Assembly (NCBI RefSeq): GCF_001748085.1
Contig: NZ_BBZK01000004.1
Span: forward strand, 186,001 to 250,000
DNA: 64,000 nucleotides
Reading direction: 5' to 3'
From: Streptomyces sp. TP-A0874
GTDB taxonomy: Bacteria > Actinomycetota > Actinomycetes > Streptomycetales > Streptomycetaceae
Shown: positions 8,918 through 17,978 of the stretch, one piece after another
How the letters are laid out: every line of letters begins with the position of its first letter
Numbering within the stretch: position 1 is the stretch's first letter
The notes under the pieces: generated by a model
Databases searched by the model: none
What the model was told of the DNA's origin: nothing
Seen by the model: only the letters and a program-made list of their open reading frames with translations
Translations under genes and position numbers: made by a program

Positions 8918-11497
8918 TCAGAGGCTCTGCTCGGTCCAGATGGTCTTGCCGGTCCGCGTGTAGCGGGTGCCCCACCGCTGGACCATCTGGGCCACGATGA
9001 ACAGGCCCCGCCCGCCCTCCTCGTCGGTCGCCGCCCGCCGGAGGTTGGGCGAGGTGTGCCCGGTGTCCGATACCTCGCAGAGCAGGACCCGGTCCCGGAT
9101 GAGCCGGAGCTGGAGCGGACCGGAGACGTACCGGATGGCGTTGGTGACGAGTTCGCTCACCACGAGTTCCGTGCTGAAGGAGAGCTCCTCCAGTCCCCAC
9201 TGCTGGAGCTGGCCGATGGTAAGCGTCCGGGCGTCGGAGACGGCGGTGGGGGACGGCGGCAGGTCCCAGACGGCGACGTGGCGCGCGTCCAGCGCACGGG
9301 TCCTGGCCAGGAGCAGGGCGGCGTCGTCGTCGACCACCGAGCCGCGCGGCAGGACCGACTGGACGAGCCGGTCGGAGAGGTTCTCCAGCGGCTCCCGATG
9401 GCGGCGGAGCGCGTTGCTGAGCCGGTCGAGCCCGGTGCCCAGGTCCCGCCCGCGGCCCTCCACCAGGCCGTCGGTGAACAGGGCCAGCAGGCTCCCCGGA
9501 GGCAGTTCGATCTCCCGGCTCTCGTAGGGGAGGCCACCGAGCCCCAACGGCAGCCCGGTCGGTAGCTCGGGGAAGCTGACCTGGCCGTCCGGGGTCACGA
9601 CCGCCGGCGGCAGATGGCCGGCGCGGGCGATGGAGCACTGCCGGGAGACCGGGTCGTACACCGCGTACAGGCAGGTGACGCCGAGGGCCTCGTCGCCTTC
9701 CGGCCCGGCGTCGCTCCCGGCGGCACCGGCCAGGCCGGTGCCCTCGTCCTCCGGCTGCCCGACCAGGTCGTCCAGCCGGGAGAGCAACTCGTCCGGGGTG
9801 AAATCCAGCCGGGCCAACGCCCGCACGGTGGTCCGGAGCCGGCCCATGGTGGCCGCCGCACGGACCCCGTGCCCCACGACGTCCCCGACGACCAGGCCGA
9901 CCCGGGCCCCGGAGAGCGGGATGACGTCGAACCAGTCACCGCCGACGCCGGCCAGGTCCCCGGCCGGCAGGTAGCGGTAGGCCACCTCGACGGCGGTCGG
10001 CCGCGGGAGTCGGCGCGGGAGGAGCCTGGTCTGGAGTTCGAGCGCGGCGGCCCGTTCCCGGGTGTAGCGACGGGCGTTGTCCAGGGACACCGCCGCCCGC
10101 TGCACCAGTTGCCGGGCCAGCGCCAGTTCGCCGGTGTCGAAGGGGCTGGTGTCCCCGGTCCGGAGGAAGGTGACCAGTCCCATGGTCCGTCCCCGGGCGA
10201 CCAGGGGCACCACCAGGCGGGAGCGGACGCCTGCCGCCTGGTCGCCCGCGTCCCCCTCCCGGCCCGCTTCCAGGACCAGGTCGCCCGAGGTCAGGCTGCG
10301 GATCTGCGCGGTCCCCTCGGCGTAGCAGATGAGCGGTCCGGGCACCGGTCTGGTCCGGCGGCGCTCGGCCCTCCGCTGGCCGCTCTCGGCCCCGTCCGAG
10401 TCATGCGCCGGCTCGGGGTCGTTCACCGAACGCCGCACCACCCGTACCAGCGACACCGCCGGCCGGCTCATGATCGGGGGCTCCTCCCCCGCGAGCACGG
10501 CTTCCAGCACGTCGACGGTGGCCTCGTCCGCGAAGTCCGGCACCGTCACCGCGGCCACCTCCTCGGCCGTGCGGACGACGTCCAGGCTGGTGCCGATCCG
10601 CTCACCGGCCCGCACCATCAGGGAGAGCCGCTGCTGGGCCCGGTAGCGGTCGGAGATGTCGAACGACTCCTCGCAGACGCCGATCGGCTCCCCGCGGGCG
10701 CCCCGCAGTTGGAAGAAGGAGCAGGACCAGACGTGCGGACGCTGCGGGTTCGTCGGGGGCCGGCCCCGCAGGCGCAGATCGATGACGGGGTCCCCGGTGC
10801 GCAGCACCCCCTCCATCAGGTGCTGCAGATCCTGCGAGGCGTACTCCCCGAGAATCTCCGCGTCCGGGTGGATCTCGGCCGGGCGTGCACCGATCCGGTC
10901 CTCAAGCGGCACCGCCATCTTCCGGCGGGAAGCCTCGTTGGCCCAGGTGAGGCGGAGGTCCGCGTCGAAGACCGCCAGACCGATCGGCGACTGGGTGGCC
11001 AGGCCCCGGAGCGTGGCCCGCTGGGTCTGCGCCAGCGAGCTCTCGCCCGGATCGGTCGCCAGCACCATCCAGGCGGCCGTCGAACCGCTGCCGCCGGAGG
11101 TGTTCGGGATGTCCTCCGCCCCTCCCCCGGAGCCGTCGCCGTCGCTGGTCGCGCAACCGGAGAGCGGCAGCGCGATCAGCGCGAGGCGGACCGTCCGCCC
11201 GTCGCGGTGCCGGACCTCGGTCACCGACTCCCGGGCCGCCCGGGAGGAGACGGCCGGCAGGGCGTTCTCCTCACTCGTCAGGCAGGGCGGGTTGACCGGT
11301 TCCGCCAGGAGGCAGGTCACCGCGCGGCCGACGACCTCCCCCGCCGGGTAGCCCAGCAGCCGTTCCGCAGCCGGGCTCCAGACGAGGACAGTGCCGCGGG
11401 CGTCGATGACCGCCACGGCCGCCTGCGCCACCTCGCGGCCAAAGGGGCCACCGGAACCGACGTCCGCCCCCGCGCTCCACACACTCATCGCAGCCAT
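8918..11497 (-). CDS. PAS-PAS-GAF-SpoIIE phosphatase-ATPase regulator, 859 aa
   Basis: Signalling protein of the Streptomyces RsbU/anti-sigma type. Order: PAS (about 20-130, with VVGRAVTCLL), second PAS (about 160-280), GAF (about 300-470), PP2C-type SpoIIE phosphatase (about 500-720; GGDWFDVIPL and the metal-binding VGDVVGHG), then a GHKL anti-sigma-like ATPase (about 740-859; ELVTNAIRY and GGRGLFIV). It likely controls an anti-anti-sigma factor by dephosphorylation and kinase activity in response to a small ligand or redox state. The start is uncertain: ATG at 11497 or 11488, neither with a strong ribosome site. No partner sigma or anti-sigma gene is adjacent. Confidence 0.88.
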   Translation of the reverse strand: MAAMSVWSAGADVGSGGPFGREVAQAAVAVIDARGTVLVWSPAAERLLGYPAGEVVGRAVTCLLAEPVNPPCLTSEENALPAVSSRAARESVTEVRHRDGRTVRLALIALPLSGCATSDGDGSGGGAEDIPNTSGGSGSTAAWMVLATDPGESSLAQTQRATLRGLATQSPIGLAVFDADLRLTWANEASRRKMAVPLEDRIGARPAEIHPDAEILGEYASQDLQHLMEGVLRTGDPVIDLRLRGRPPTNPQRPHVWSCSFFQLRGARGEPIGVCEESFDISDRYRAQQRLSLMVRAGERIGTSLDVVRTAEEVAAVTVPDFADEATVDVLEAVLAGEEPPIMSRPAVSLVRVVRRSVNDPEPAHDSDGAESGQRRAERRRTRPVPGPLICYAEGTAQIRSLTSGDLVLEAGREGDAGDQAAGVRSRLVVPLVARGRTMGLVTFLRTGDTSPFDTGELALARQLVQRAAVSLDNARRYTRERAAALELQTRLLPRRLPRPTAVEVAYRYLPAGDLAGVGGDWFDVIPLSGARVGLVVGDVVGHGVRAAATMGRLRTTVRALARLDFTPDELLSRLDDLVGQPEDEGTGLAGAAGSDAGPEGDEALGVTCLYAVYDPVSRQCSIARAGHLPPAVVTPDGQVSFPELPTGLPLGLGGLPYESREIELPPGSLLALFTDGLVEGRGRDLGTGLDRLSNALRRHREPLENLSDRLVQSVLPRGSVVDDDAALLLARTRALDARHVAVWDLPPSPTAVSDARTLTIGQLQQWGLEELSFSTELVVSELVTNAIRYVSGPLQLRLIRDRVLLCEVSDTGHTSPNLRRAATDEEGGRGLFIVAQMVQRWGTRYTRTGKTIWTEQSL

Positions 11498-11813
11498 CCA
11501 GCCTGGGCTCGTTCCCGACAGGGCCAAGGGCTGTCCCGCGATCCCCGGTGGACCAGCGCACGCGTCGGGCACGGTGCACCACTGGGCGGAGGGACACCGC
11601 ACGGAGTGGTGTCCGGACGTTCCCTCGGCACGGCGAGGCGCCGTGGCTGTCGTGGTGCGCCCGCCAGGGATCACGGCACAGCCCTTAGGGGAGCACACCG
11701 GAGCTCGGGACCGCGTGCGCCGCACCGGCCCCACCCGACTGCGCCGCCCGCTACGCTCAGCCGCGGGGAGCGGTCGCATCGGCCGCCCGAAGTACAAGGC
11801 GAAGTTGGGCGCT
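11498..11813. promoter_or_regulatory. divergent intergenic region
   Basis: About 316 bp between the divergent phosphatase and methyltransferase genes. No gene or operator was recognised; it must carry two promoters. Confidence 0.35.
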
Positions 11814-12632
11814 ATGACTAACAATCAGGACGAGGCGGCACCGGCGGGGATCGACACCAGCCTGCCGCACTCCGCCCGGATATACGACTACTGGCTGGGC
11901 GGCAGCAGCAATTTCGCCGTGGACCGGTCGCTCGGCCAGACGTTCGAGGAGGCGATTCCGAGCATCCGCACCATGGCCCGGGAGAACCGCAGGTTCCTCG
12001 GGCGTGCCGTCCGGTACATGGCCGGAGAGGCCGGCCTCAGGCAGTTCCTGGACGTCGGTACCGGGGTTCCCGCGGACGGTGACACGCCCTCGGTGACCGG
12101 GATCGTGGCCCCCGACAGCCGGGTCGTCTGCGTCGACAACGACCCCATCGTGCAGGCCCACGCCCGGACCCTGACGGCGAACTCGTCCGACGGCCGGACG
12201 GTGTACCTGCAAGGCGACCTGCGGGAGCCGGAACGTCTGCTGGAGGACCCGGTGCTGACACGGCACCTGGACCTGGACCAGCCGGTGGGGCTCCTGCTGG
12301 TGGCGGTGCTCATGCTGGTCGGCGACGAGCACGAGCCGGTCGACAACGTGCGGACACTGCTGGACGCGCTGCCACCCGGCAGCCACGTCGCGGTGACCCA
12401 CCCGAGCCAGGACTTCGACGAACAGGCGATGGCGGAGATCGTGGCCACGGCAGGACGCGGCCGGATGACGCTGGTGCCCCGGCGGCGCGACGAGGTCAAG
12501 GCGTTCTTCGGTGACTGGGAACTCGTCCGCCCGGGCCTGGTACCGGTCATGGGCTGGCGGCCGGAGGAAGCGGCGCCCCAGGACCCGAACGCCGCCTACT
12601 ACTGGGGCGGGGTCGCCCGCAAGCCGGCGTAG
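11814..12632 (+). CDS. DUF574 SAM-dependent methyltransferase, 272 aa
   Basis: Member of the actinobacterial Methyltransf_19 family. The family opening (HSARIYDYWLGGSSNF) and the SAM-binding loop (FLDVGTGVP, then VVCVDNDPIV) are clear. Very many paralogues occur in Streptomyces, and their substrates are mostly unknown. ATG at 11814 begins the conserved region. Transcribed alone, followed by a LacI regulator with its own ribosome site. Confidence 0.9.
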   Translation: MTNNQDEAAPAGIDTSLPHSARIYDYWLGGSSNFAVDRSLGQTFEEAIPSIRTMARENRRFLGRAVRYMAGEAGLRQFLDVGTGVPADGDTPSVTGIVAPDSRVVCVDNDPIVQAHARTLTANSSDGRTVYLQGDLREPERLLEDPVLTRHLDLDQPVGLLLVAVLMLVGDEHEPVDNVRTLLDALPPGSHVAVTHPSQDFDEQAMAEIVATAGRGRMTLVPRRRDEVKAFFGDWELVRPGLVPVMGWRPEEAAPQDPNAAYYWGGVARKPA

Positions 12633-12774
12633 CGGTTCGGCTCGGCCGGACCGCGGCCGGACGGGCCCCGGAGGGCGCACCCGGGTCGGCCGCCGGTTCC
12701 GGGAAGCCGTGCTGGCTGCGCCGAGCAGCCGGTGACCGCCCGCCCGTGCACCGAGGAGACGAAGGAAGACGGCC

Positions 12775-13809
12775 GTGACACGACCGACCGAGGACCCCCG
12801 GGGTCCCGGCGCGAGCGGTGCGCGGCTGGCCGAGGTGGCCGCCGCCGCCGGCGTCCACCAGTCGACCGCCTCCCGCGCGCTGCGCGGGGCCCCCGGTGTG
12901 GGGGCGGACACCTGCGAGCGAGTGCGCGAGGCCGCCCGGCTCCTGGGCTACATGGCCCATCCCGCCGCCGCCAGCCTCCGTACCGGCCGCAGCCGGCTGC
13001 TGGGGGTCCTGGTGCCGCGGCTGACCGACATCGTGTTGGCCACGGTCTACGAGGGGATCGAGAGCGGCGCCACCGCCGCCGGCTACCAGGCCGTGGTCGC
13101 CAACACCGGCGACGATCCGGCGGTCCAGCGGCGGAAGGTCGAGCGGCTGCTGGCGCTACGGGTCGACGGACTGCTGCTGGGCGACGCCCGTCTCGACGCG
13201 CCGATCGCCGCGGATCTGCTCGCCCAGGGCGTGCCGACCGTCCTGGTCTCCCGGCGGCTCCCCCGGGTCCCGTCCTACACCTGCGACGATCTCGCCGGCG
13301 GGCGGATGGTGGCCGAGCACCTCCTGGCACTGGGGCATCGCCGGGTCGGTGTGGTCGCCGGTGAGCCCCACGCGTCGACCGGCGTCGAGCGGACCCGCGG
13401 TTTCCTGCGAGCGTTCGCGGCGGCGGGTGCGCCCGTGGACCCGGCACTGATCGTCAACTCCGCCTTCGACGCGCGCGGCGGCGAGTTGGCCGGGCATCAC
13501 CTGCTGACGGTCCGGCCCCGTCCCACGGCCATATTCGCCGTCAACGACTTCGCCGCGATCGGGGTGATGGGAGCGCTCCGGGTCTCCGGGCTCGTTCCGG
13601 GCGAGGACCTGGCGGTGGCCGGCTTCAACGACGTGCCGCTCTCCGCCCAGCTGCCGATCCCGCTGACCTCGGTGCGCTCGCCGATGCGGGAGATGGGCGA
13701 ACGGGCCGCGACCGCCCTGGTGCGGGTGGTGGAGGGCGGAACCGCCCGGTCGCGGCGGCTGACCCCGCGGCTGGTGGTGCGCGCCTCCACCGCCGGGACG
13801 GGCCGCTGA
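12775..13809 (+). CDS. LacI family transcriptional regulator, 344 aa
   Basis: The N-terminal helix-turn-helix reads LAEVAAAAGVHQSTASRALRG, with the LacI hinge near residue 65. A periplasmic-binding-like ligand domain follows (GVLVPRLTDIV, then GHRRVGVVAG, AVNDFAAIGVMGAL and AGFNDVP). It probably represses a sugar or small-molecule uptake or catabolic operon, but no such operon is adjacent; the nearest ABC importer is at 34-39 kb. GTG at 12775 with GAAGGAAGA upstream is the start. Confidence 0.92.
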   Translation: MTRPTEDPRGPGASGARLAEVAAAAGVHQSTASRALRGAPGVGADTCERVREAARLLGYMAHPAAASLRTGRSRLLGVLVPRLTDIVLATVYEGIESGATAAGYQAVVANTGDDPAVQRRKVERLLALRVDGLLLGDARLDAPIAADLLAQGVPTVLVSRRLPRVPSYTCDDLAGGRMVAEHLLALGHRRVGVVAGEPHASTGVERTRGFLRAFAAAGAPVDPALIVNSAFDARGGELAGHHLLTVRPRPTAIFAVNDFAAIGVMGALRVSGLVPGEDLAVAGFNDVPLSAQLPIPLTSVRSPMREMGERAATALVRVVEGGTARSRRLTPRLVVRASTAGTGR

Positions 13810-13891
13810 CCGCCGGGTGGGGACCACCGGAGCCGGACACGCCCGCGCGGGCTTCGCGGGAATCCGTCGGCGAGGTCGCCATCATGGCGCC

Positions 13892-14188
13892 ATGACGCGA
13901 GCGGGAACCCCTGGGCAGCCGGGGCACCGTACGGGGCGGCGGGAGATCGTCCTCCGGCAGCGGTACGAGGTCGTCAGCATCGTCAACGACCTCTTCGTGG
14001 CGCTCTGGTTCATCGTGGGCAGCGTGTTCTTCTTCTATCCCTCGACTACCGAGACGGGGGTCTGGTGCTTCCTGTTCGGCAGTGTCGAGTTGTTCATCCG
14101 GCCCGCCATCCGCCTCGCCCGGCATCTGCACATCCAGCGGGTGAATCCCGAGACGCCGGCGTTGACCACCGCCTCGCAGGACTACTGA
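13892..14188 (+). CDS. YrhK-like small membrane protein, 98 aa
   Basis: Two hydrophobic segments (residues about 35-52 and 58-74) sit between a basic N terminus with LRQRYEVVSIVNDL and the C-terminal RPAIRLARHLHIQR. This is the pattern of the YrhK domain found alone in actinobacteria. Function is unknown. The last codons overlap the end of the opposing M20 gene by 7 nt. ATG at 13892 starts the conserved part. Confidence 0.75.
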   Translation: MTRAGTPGQPGHRTGRREIVLRQRYEVVSIVNDLFVALWFIVGSVFFFYPSTTETGVWCFLFGSVELFIRPAIRLARHLHIQRVNPETPALTTASQDY

Positions 14189-15555
14189 GCCGACTCGGAG
14201 GACTCCCCCGGCCCGCCCCCCGTCGAGCGGGGAGTCGCTCGGGACGGTTCACCGGGGCGGCCGTCGAGGAAGCGCAGTGCGGCGGTGGTCATCGCCGTGA
14301 CCCCGGTGGGCAGGCCGGTGCGCAGGTCGCAGGCGAACTCCGGCGCGTGGTTGGACGGCAGCGCGGCGAGCTTCTGGGCGGCTGTGGCGCCGGGGCCGCC
14401 GGCCCGCGCCCACTGGCCCGGCCCCACCGATCCCAGCATCCAGTAGACGAGCCGGATCCCGGAGTGTCCGTGCAGCGCTCGGCCCGCGTCGCCGAAGAAG
14501 GCGAAGTCCTCGGTCGCCATCGCAGGAGGCCAGTCGGAGACCCGTCGGGGTCCGTAGAGTTCGGTGTGGGCCTTCCGGACGGCGGCGGTGGCGACGGGAT
14601 CGGGAACGGTTGCCGGGGAGTCGGAGACCACGGTGATGTCGGGGTCGCGCGGGCAGCCGGAGGCCGCGCACTCGGCCCGCACCACCCTCTCGACGGCCGC
14701 GGCCACCCGCTCCAGGGTCTCCGCGGCGTGCGCCCGGACGGTGAGCCCCAGGGTCGCCCGGTCGGGCACCACGTTGCGGGCCTCACCCGCGTGCAGTGAG
14801 CCGACGGTGAGCACCACCTGCTCGGCCGGGGAACTCTCCCGGGAGACCACGCCCTGAAGGCGCATCACCATGGCGGCGGCGGTCAGGACCGGGTCGACGC
14901 CCAGCTGCGGGGTACCGGCGTGGCCTCCGGCACCGTGGACGGTTATCTCGTAGTCGACGCTGCCGGCCATCACGGGACCGTAGCCGTGCGCGACCATGCC
15001 CGCCGGCAGAGGCGCGGTGTGCTGGGCGAGAACGGTGTCCGGCCGCCCGAACCGCTCGTAGAGACCGTCGGCCAGCATCGCCCGGGCCCCTTCCAGGGTC
15101 TCCTCCGCCGGCTGGCCGACGACCATCACCCTCCCGCTCCACCCCGCTGTGGAGCGGGCCAGCAGCGAGGCGGCGCCGGCGACCGCTGCCAGGTGCAGGT
15201 CGTGGCCGCAGGCGTGGCTGGCCGCTCCCTCGCTCGCATAGGGGAGGCCGGTTCGTTCCCGGACCGGCAGCGCGTCCAACTCGGCGCGGAGCATGACGGT
15301 GGGGCCGGCGCCGTTCCGCAGCAGACCGACCACTCCGTGGCCGCCGACCGATCCGGTCACCTCGTATCCCTCGTCCGCCAGCCAGGCGGCCAGTCGGCCG
15401 GCGGTGCGCCGCTCCTGACCGGAGGTCTCGGGGTGGCGGTGGATGTCGAGGCAGAAGGCGGTGACCGGTCGGAGGATCTCCTTCAACCGGTCCAGGACGG
15501 GGGCGTCGTCCCCGGTGTACGCGACGGATGGGCTCACCGCTCCATGCTCCGTCAA
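14182..15555 (-). CDS. M20 family amidohydrolase, 457 aa
   Basis: Zinc-dependent aminoacylase/carboxypeptidase-like hydrolase. Metal ligands: SHACGHDLHL, PAEETLEGA (EE pair) and the C-terminal HAPEF His. The inserted dimerisation domain is marked by GGHAGTPQLGVDPV. It resembles the N-acyl or IAA-amino acid hydrolase branch. It reads away from the RiPP precursor gene and shares its upstream region, so it marks the left edge of that cluster; a role in the pathway is not indicated. Confidence 0.9.
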   Translation of the reverse strand: MTEHGAVSPSVAYTGDDAPVLDRLKEILRPVTAFCLDIHRHPETSGQERRTAGRLAAWLADEGYEVTGSVGGHGVVGLLRNGAGPTVMLRAELDALPVRERTGLPYASEGAASHACGHDLHLAAVAGAASLLARSTAGWSGRVMVVGQPAEETLEGARAMLADGLYERFGRPDTVLAQHTAPLPAGMVAHGYGPVMAGSVDYEITVHGAGGHAGTPQLGVDPVLTAAAMVMRLQGVVSRESSPAEQVVLTVGSLHAGEARNVVPDRATLGLTVRAHAAETLERVAAAVERVVRAECAASGCPRDPDITVVSDSPATVPDPVATAAVRKAHTELYGPRRVSDWPPAMATEDFAFFGDAGRALHGHSGIRLVYWMLGSVGPGQWARAGGPGATAAQKLAALPSNHAPEFACDLRTGLPTGVTAMTTAALRFLDGRPGEPSRATPRSTGGGPGESSESAQ

Positions 15556-15582
15556 CCGGCGGCGGACCCCGCTGCACTTCGC

Positions 15583-15610
15583 TGACAGCGGATGTCAGCG
15601 ACATGACAGC
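15583..15610 (+). promoter_or_regulatory. three heptamer repeats upstream of the RiPP precursor, candidate SARP site
   Basis: TGACAGC (15583-15589), TGTCAGC (15593-15599) and TGACAGC (15604-15610) are spaced 10 and 11 bp apart, one DNA helical turn. SARP regulators are known to bind such heptamer direct repeats, and this cluster has a SARP gene. The first pair also reads as an inverted repeat (GCTGACA-5-TGTCAGC). The site is 112 nt before the precursor start. Binding is inferred. Confidence 0.5.
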
Positions 15611-15721
15611 AGAACGCCCGCAGAGCTGCCAGAGGGTTCCGGTCGAATGGAGCCACGGCACGGCCGGAGGCCCCGGGAGACCATCCCGGTGGCTGCCGCC
15701 GTATCACCCTAAGGAGCCCCC

Positions 15722-15898
15722 ATGGCTGACAAGTCGCCGCTCGCCTCGCTCGCCGACGAGATCCTGGAGCTGGAGTCGGAGACCTTCGAGATCTCGGACT
15801 ACTCGGACGCCAGCGAGGTCGTGCTCGCGGGTTCGACGAGCTGCTCGTCGACCTCCACCTGCTCCTCCACCACCAGCACCACCTCCTGCAGCGCCTGA
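15722..15898 (+). CDS. thiazolylpeptide-type RiPP precursor peptide, 58 aa
   Basis: Too short for usual gene finders but clear: ATG at 15722 follows AAGGAG by 6 nt. The leader (residues 1-37) is acidic, with ADEILELESETFEISDY and SEVVLAG, much like thiopeptide leaders such as that of nosiheptide. The tail, residues 38-58, is almost only Ser (10), Thr (7) and Cys (41, 47, 56), with a final Ala. That is the substrate profile for YcaO cyclodehydratase plus LanB dehydratase. Cleavage probably falls after Ala36-Gly37. It is transcribed toward its maturation operon and separated from it by two hairpins. Confidence 0.9.
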   Translation: MADKSPLASLADEILELESETFEISDYSDASEVVLAGSTSCSSTSTCSSTTSTTSCSA

Positions 15899-15920
15899 TT
15901 CGACCGGCGCTCGGCCATGG

Positions 15921-15954
15921 CGAACGGCCCCTTCCGATCGGAAGGGGCCGTTCG
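15921..15954 (+). terminator. perfect hairpin after precursor gene
   Basis: A 34-bp exact palindrome (CGAACGGCCCCTTCCGA and its reverse complement) starts 23 nt after the precursor stop. It ends the short precursor transcript and prevents it from running antisense into the YcaO gene. Confidence 0.8.
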
Positions 15955-15976
15955 TCGTCGTGTCTCCGGTGCTGCT

Positions 15977-15998
15977 GGCCCGCCCCGAGGGGCGGGCC
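15977..15998 (-). terminator. hairpin at the end of the RiPP maturation operon
   Basis: GGCCCGCCCC-GA-GGGGCGGGCC lies 10 nt past the stop codon of the last operon gene (YcaO at 16008), on the minus-strand transcript. Confidence 0.7.
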
Positions 15999-16007
15999 CT
16001 CGCACTC

Positions 16008-17978
16008 TCAGGGGAAGGGGTGCGGAACCATGCGGATATCCTGGTCCGTCAGGTCGGTGCCGCGCAGGCCGGCGCGCCGTGCGGCGGTGCGCAACCGCGG
16101 CATCAGCGGGGCCCGCTGCCGCGACCAGCCGAAGTCGATCGGGAGCAGCCCGGGGGCGAGGGTGCACACCGTCCGCAGCCCCATGCGCTCCTGCTCGGGG
16201 GTGGTCTGGTCCACGACGATGACGTCGTGTCCGGCAGCGATCAACTCGTCGCGGCAGTGCGCCACGTCGTCGAGCAGGTCCCGGGTGCGCGGTCGGCGGT
16301 CCCGCTGCCAGTCGGCGTAGACCTCGGCCAGCGGGCGGACCGCGGCCGGCTCCAGGTAGCCGCGGGCGTGCTCCGCCATCCTCGGCAGCCCGTACAGCTG
16401 GGCGTGGTCCTTCAGGTGCAGCACCTTGGAGTAGTCCTCGGCCATGGCCTCGAGTTCGTCCCGGCGCTCCTCGACCTGCCGGGGCAGGTGGGGGATGTAG
16501 GTGAGCACCTCGGACAGCGCGTCCGCGACGGCCGCCACCGGGTCGAGGTTCGCCCCGGCCCCGAAGGAGAGCCGGCCGGGGCCGCCGTCCCGGCGTACCG
16601 CGAGGGCGGTGACGACCGGCACCGCCAGGTCGACCCGGCTGTCGAAGGCGTGCACGTCGTAGCCCTGCATCGCGGCTCGGTCGACCATGTTGCGGATGGC
16701 TGGGTCGTCGGTCGAACCGAGGTCGATCTCGGTGAGCGGGTGGTCTCCGTACCAGCCCAGCAGGAAGGCGTCCCGCTCGATGAGTTCCAGCAGTCCGCCG
16801 AGGACGGCCTCCTCCAGGCAGCCGCCGATGGCGCATCCGTTGGAGCACTCGAAGACGAAGTTGTCGGCGGCGAGCCCCGCGCTGTAGTGCACCAGCCGGG
16901 CCGGCACCAGCACCGGCCGGTCGTCGCGGAGCGAACGGCCCCAGACCCAGGGGATCCTCCGGTCCGGATCGAAGGGGCTGACCATCGGGTCGTCGCGGTA
17001 GGTGGCCTCGGAGTAGAAGCCGCACTCCGCCGGATCGAGCGCGGCGTCGCCGAGGTTGGCGTAGGAGTCGGTGAGCAGCGCGGTACCACGCCGCCGGTGG
17101 GTGCCGGCGTAGCGCTCCAGGCCCTCCAGGAAGGCGAGGTCGCGGCTGGCGTCGAAGCCGTTGGCCTGACCGCTCCAGGTGACGTCGGTGAGCCCGGCGT
17201 AACCGCGCATGAAGACGCTTCCGGCGACCGGCGCGGTGGTCGGCGAGGTGACGTTGATCCAGGTGCCGGCGCCCAGCGCTCCGGTCACCGGGTTGGCGAG
17301 GGCGGTGCGCGGCATCGGATAGTCGGCCGCCGGACGCAGCCGGTAGTCGTCCGCGGCCCGCTTGGTGCGGCTGACCAGCCTCATCGGCGCGCCGTCCGGG
17401 CCGAGCGGGCTGTCGGTGCCGCCGGGCCCGCAGTGCGGGCAGAGCGGGTCGGCCAGCAGCGGGAAGGTGCGTATCCGCAAGGTCTCCAGATCGACCTCGG
17501 TGACCTGCGGCAGCGCGCGGTCGGCGGCGTGGGCGGACGGCGGCCGCACCTCGGGCGCGGCGGGCCGCAGCACCGTCTCGACCAGCGCCCGCACGGTGTC
17601 GATCACGTACTGCGGCAGCTGCGGCCAGTCCCCGGCCATCCGGGTGTTGGCGCCGGTCTCCAGCGCGTCCCGCTCGCTGCGGCTGCGCAGCCGCTGCCAG
17701 CGCATGCCGAGACAGCGACCGCAGGCCGGGGAGGTGTCGTCCCCGCCCCAGGGGCCCACGAGCACGGCCCGGGAGGTCAGGTGGACACGGGCGTCGGGAC
17801 GGACCGCGGCGTACGGGTCGCCGTCGGCCGTGCCGAGTACGTCACCGGCGCCCAGCGGCACCACGGTCGGTGTGCCCTCGGACAGCCCGGCGCCGAGGGC
17901 GCCCTGGAGTCGTCTTCGGGCCTGTTCCAGCGGCGCGTTCTCGGGCGCCGTGCGGTGTGGTGCCGCGGTGGTGGTCAT
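16008..17978 (-). CDS. YcaO cyclodehydratase with truncated E1-like front, 656 aa
   Basis: Forms azoline rings on the precursor at the cost of ATP. The YcaO domain (about 230-656) carries FLEGLERYAG, SNGCAIGGCLEEA (from residue 379) and LIERDAFLLGW, the ATP/Mg sites of azole-forming YcaO proteins, and ends in PHPFP, the Pro-rich tail of active members. The first 190 residues keep only part of an E1/ThiF-like fold: CGRC near 86 and CPHC near 183 form a zinc tetrad. ATG at 17978 overlaps the permease stop and has GGAG 9 nt upstream. It has exactly the same length as the second YcaO at 26548. Last gene of the operon. Confidence 0.9.
   Translation of the reverse strand: MTTTAAPHRTAPENAPLEQARRRLQGALGAGLSEGTPTVVPLGAGDVLGTADGDPYAAVRPDARVHLTSRAVLVGPWGGDDTSPACGRCLGMRWQRLRSRSERDALETGANTRMAGDWPQLPQYVIDTVRALVETVLRPAAPEVRPPSAHAADRALPQVTEVDLETLRIRTFPLLADPLCPHCGPGGTDSPLGPDGAPMRLVSRTKRAADDYRLRPAADYPMPRTALANPVTGALGAGTWINVTSPTTAPVAGSVFMRGYAGLTDVTWSGQANGFDASRDLAFLEGLERYAGTHRRRGTALLTDSYANLGDAALDPAECGFYSEATYRDDPMVSPFDPDRRIPWVWGRSLRDDRPVLVPARLVHYSAGLAADNFVFECSNGCAIGGCLEEAVLGGLLELIERDAFLLGWYGDHPLTEIDLGSTDDPAIRNMVDRAAMQGYDVHAFDSRVDLAVPVVTALAVRRDGGPGRLSFGAGANLDPVAAVADALSEVLTYIPHLPRQVEERRDELEAMAEDYSKVLHLKDHAQLYGLPRMAEHARGYLEPAAVRPLAEVYADWQRDRRPRTRDLLDDVAHCRDELIAAGHDVIVVDQTTPEQERMGLRTVCTLAPGLLPIDFGWSRQRAPLMPRLRTAARRAGLRGTDLTDQDIRMVPHPFP

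Noticed and set aside
9614..11821. A 735-codon plus-strand open frame
   Set aside because: Antisense to the PAS/GAF/SpoIIE protein; no recognisable domain.
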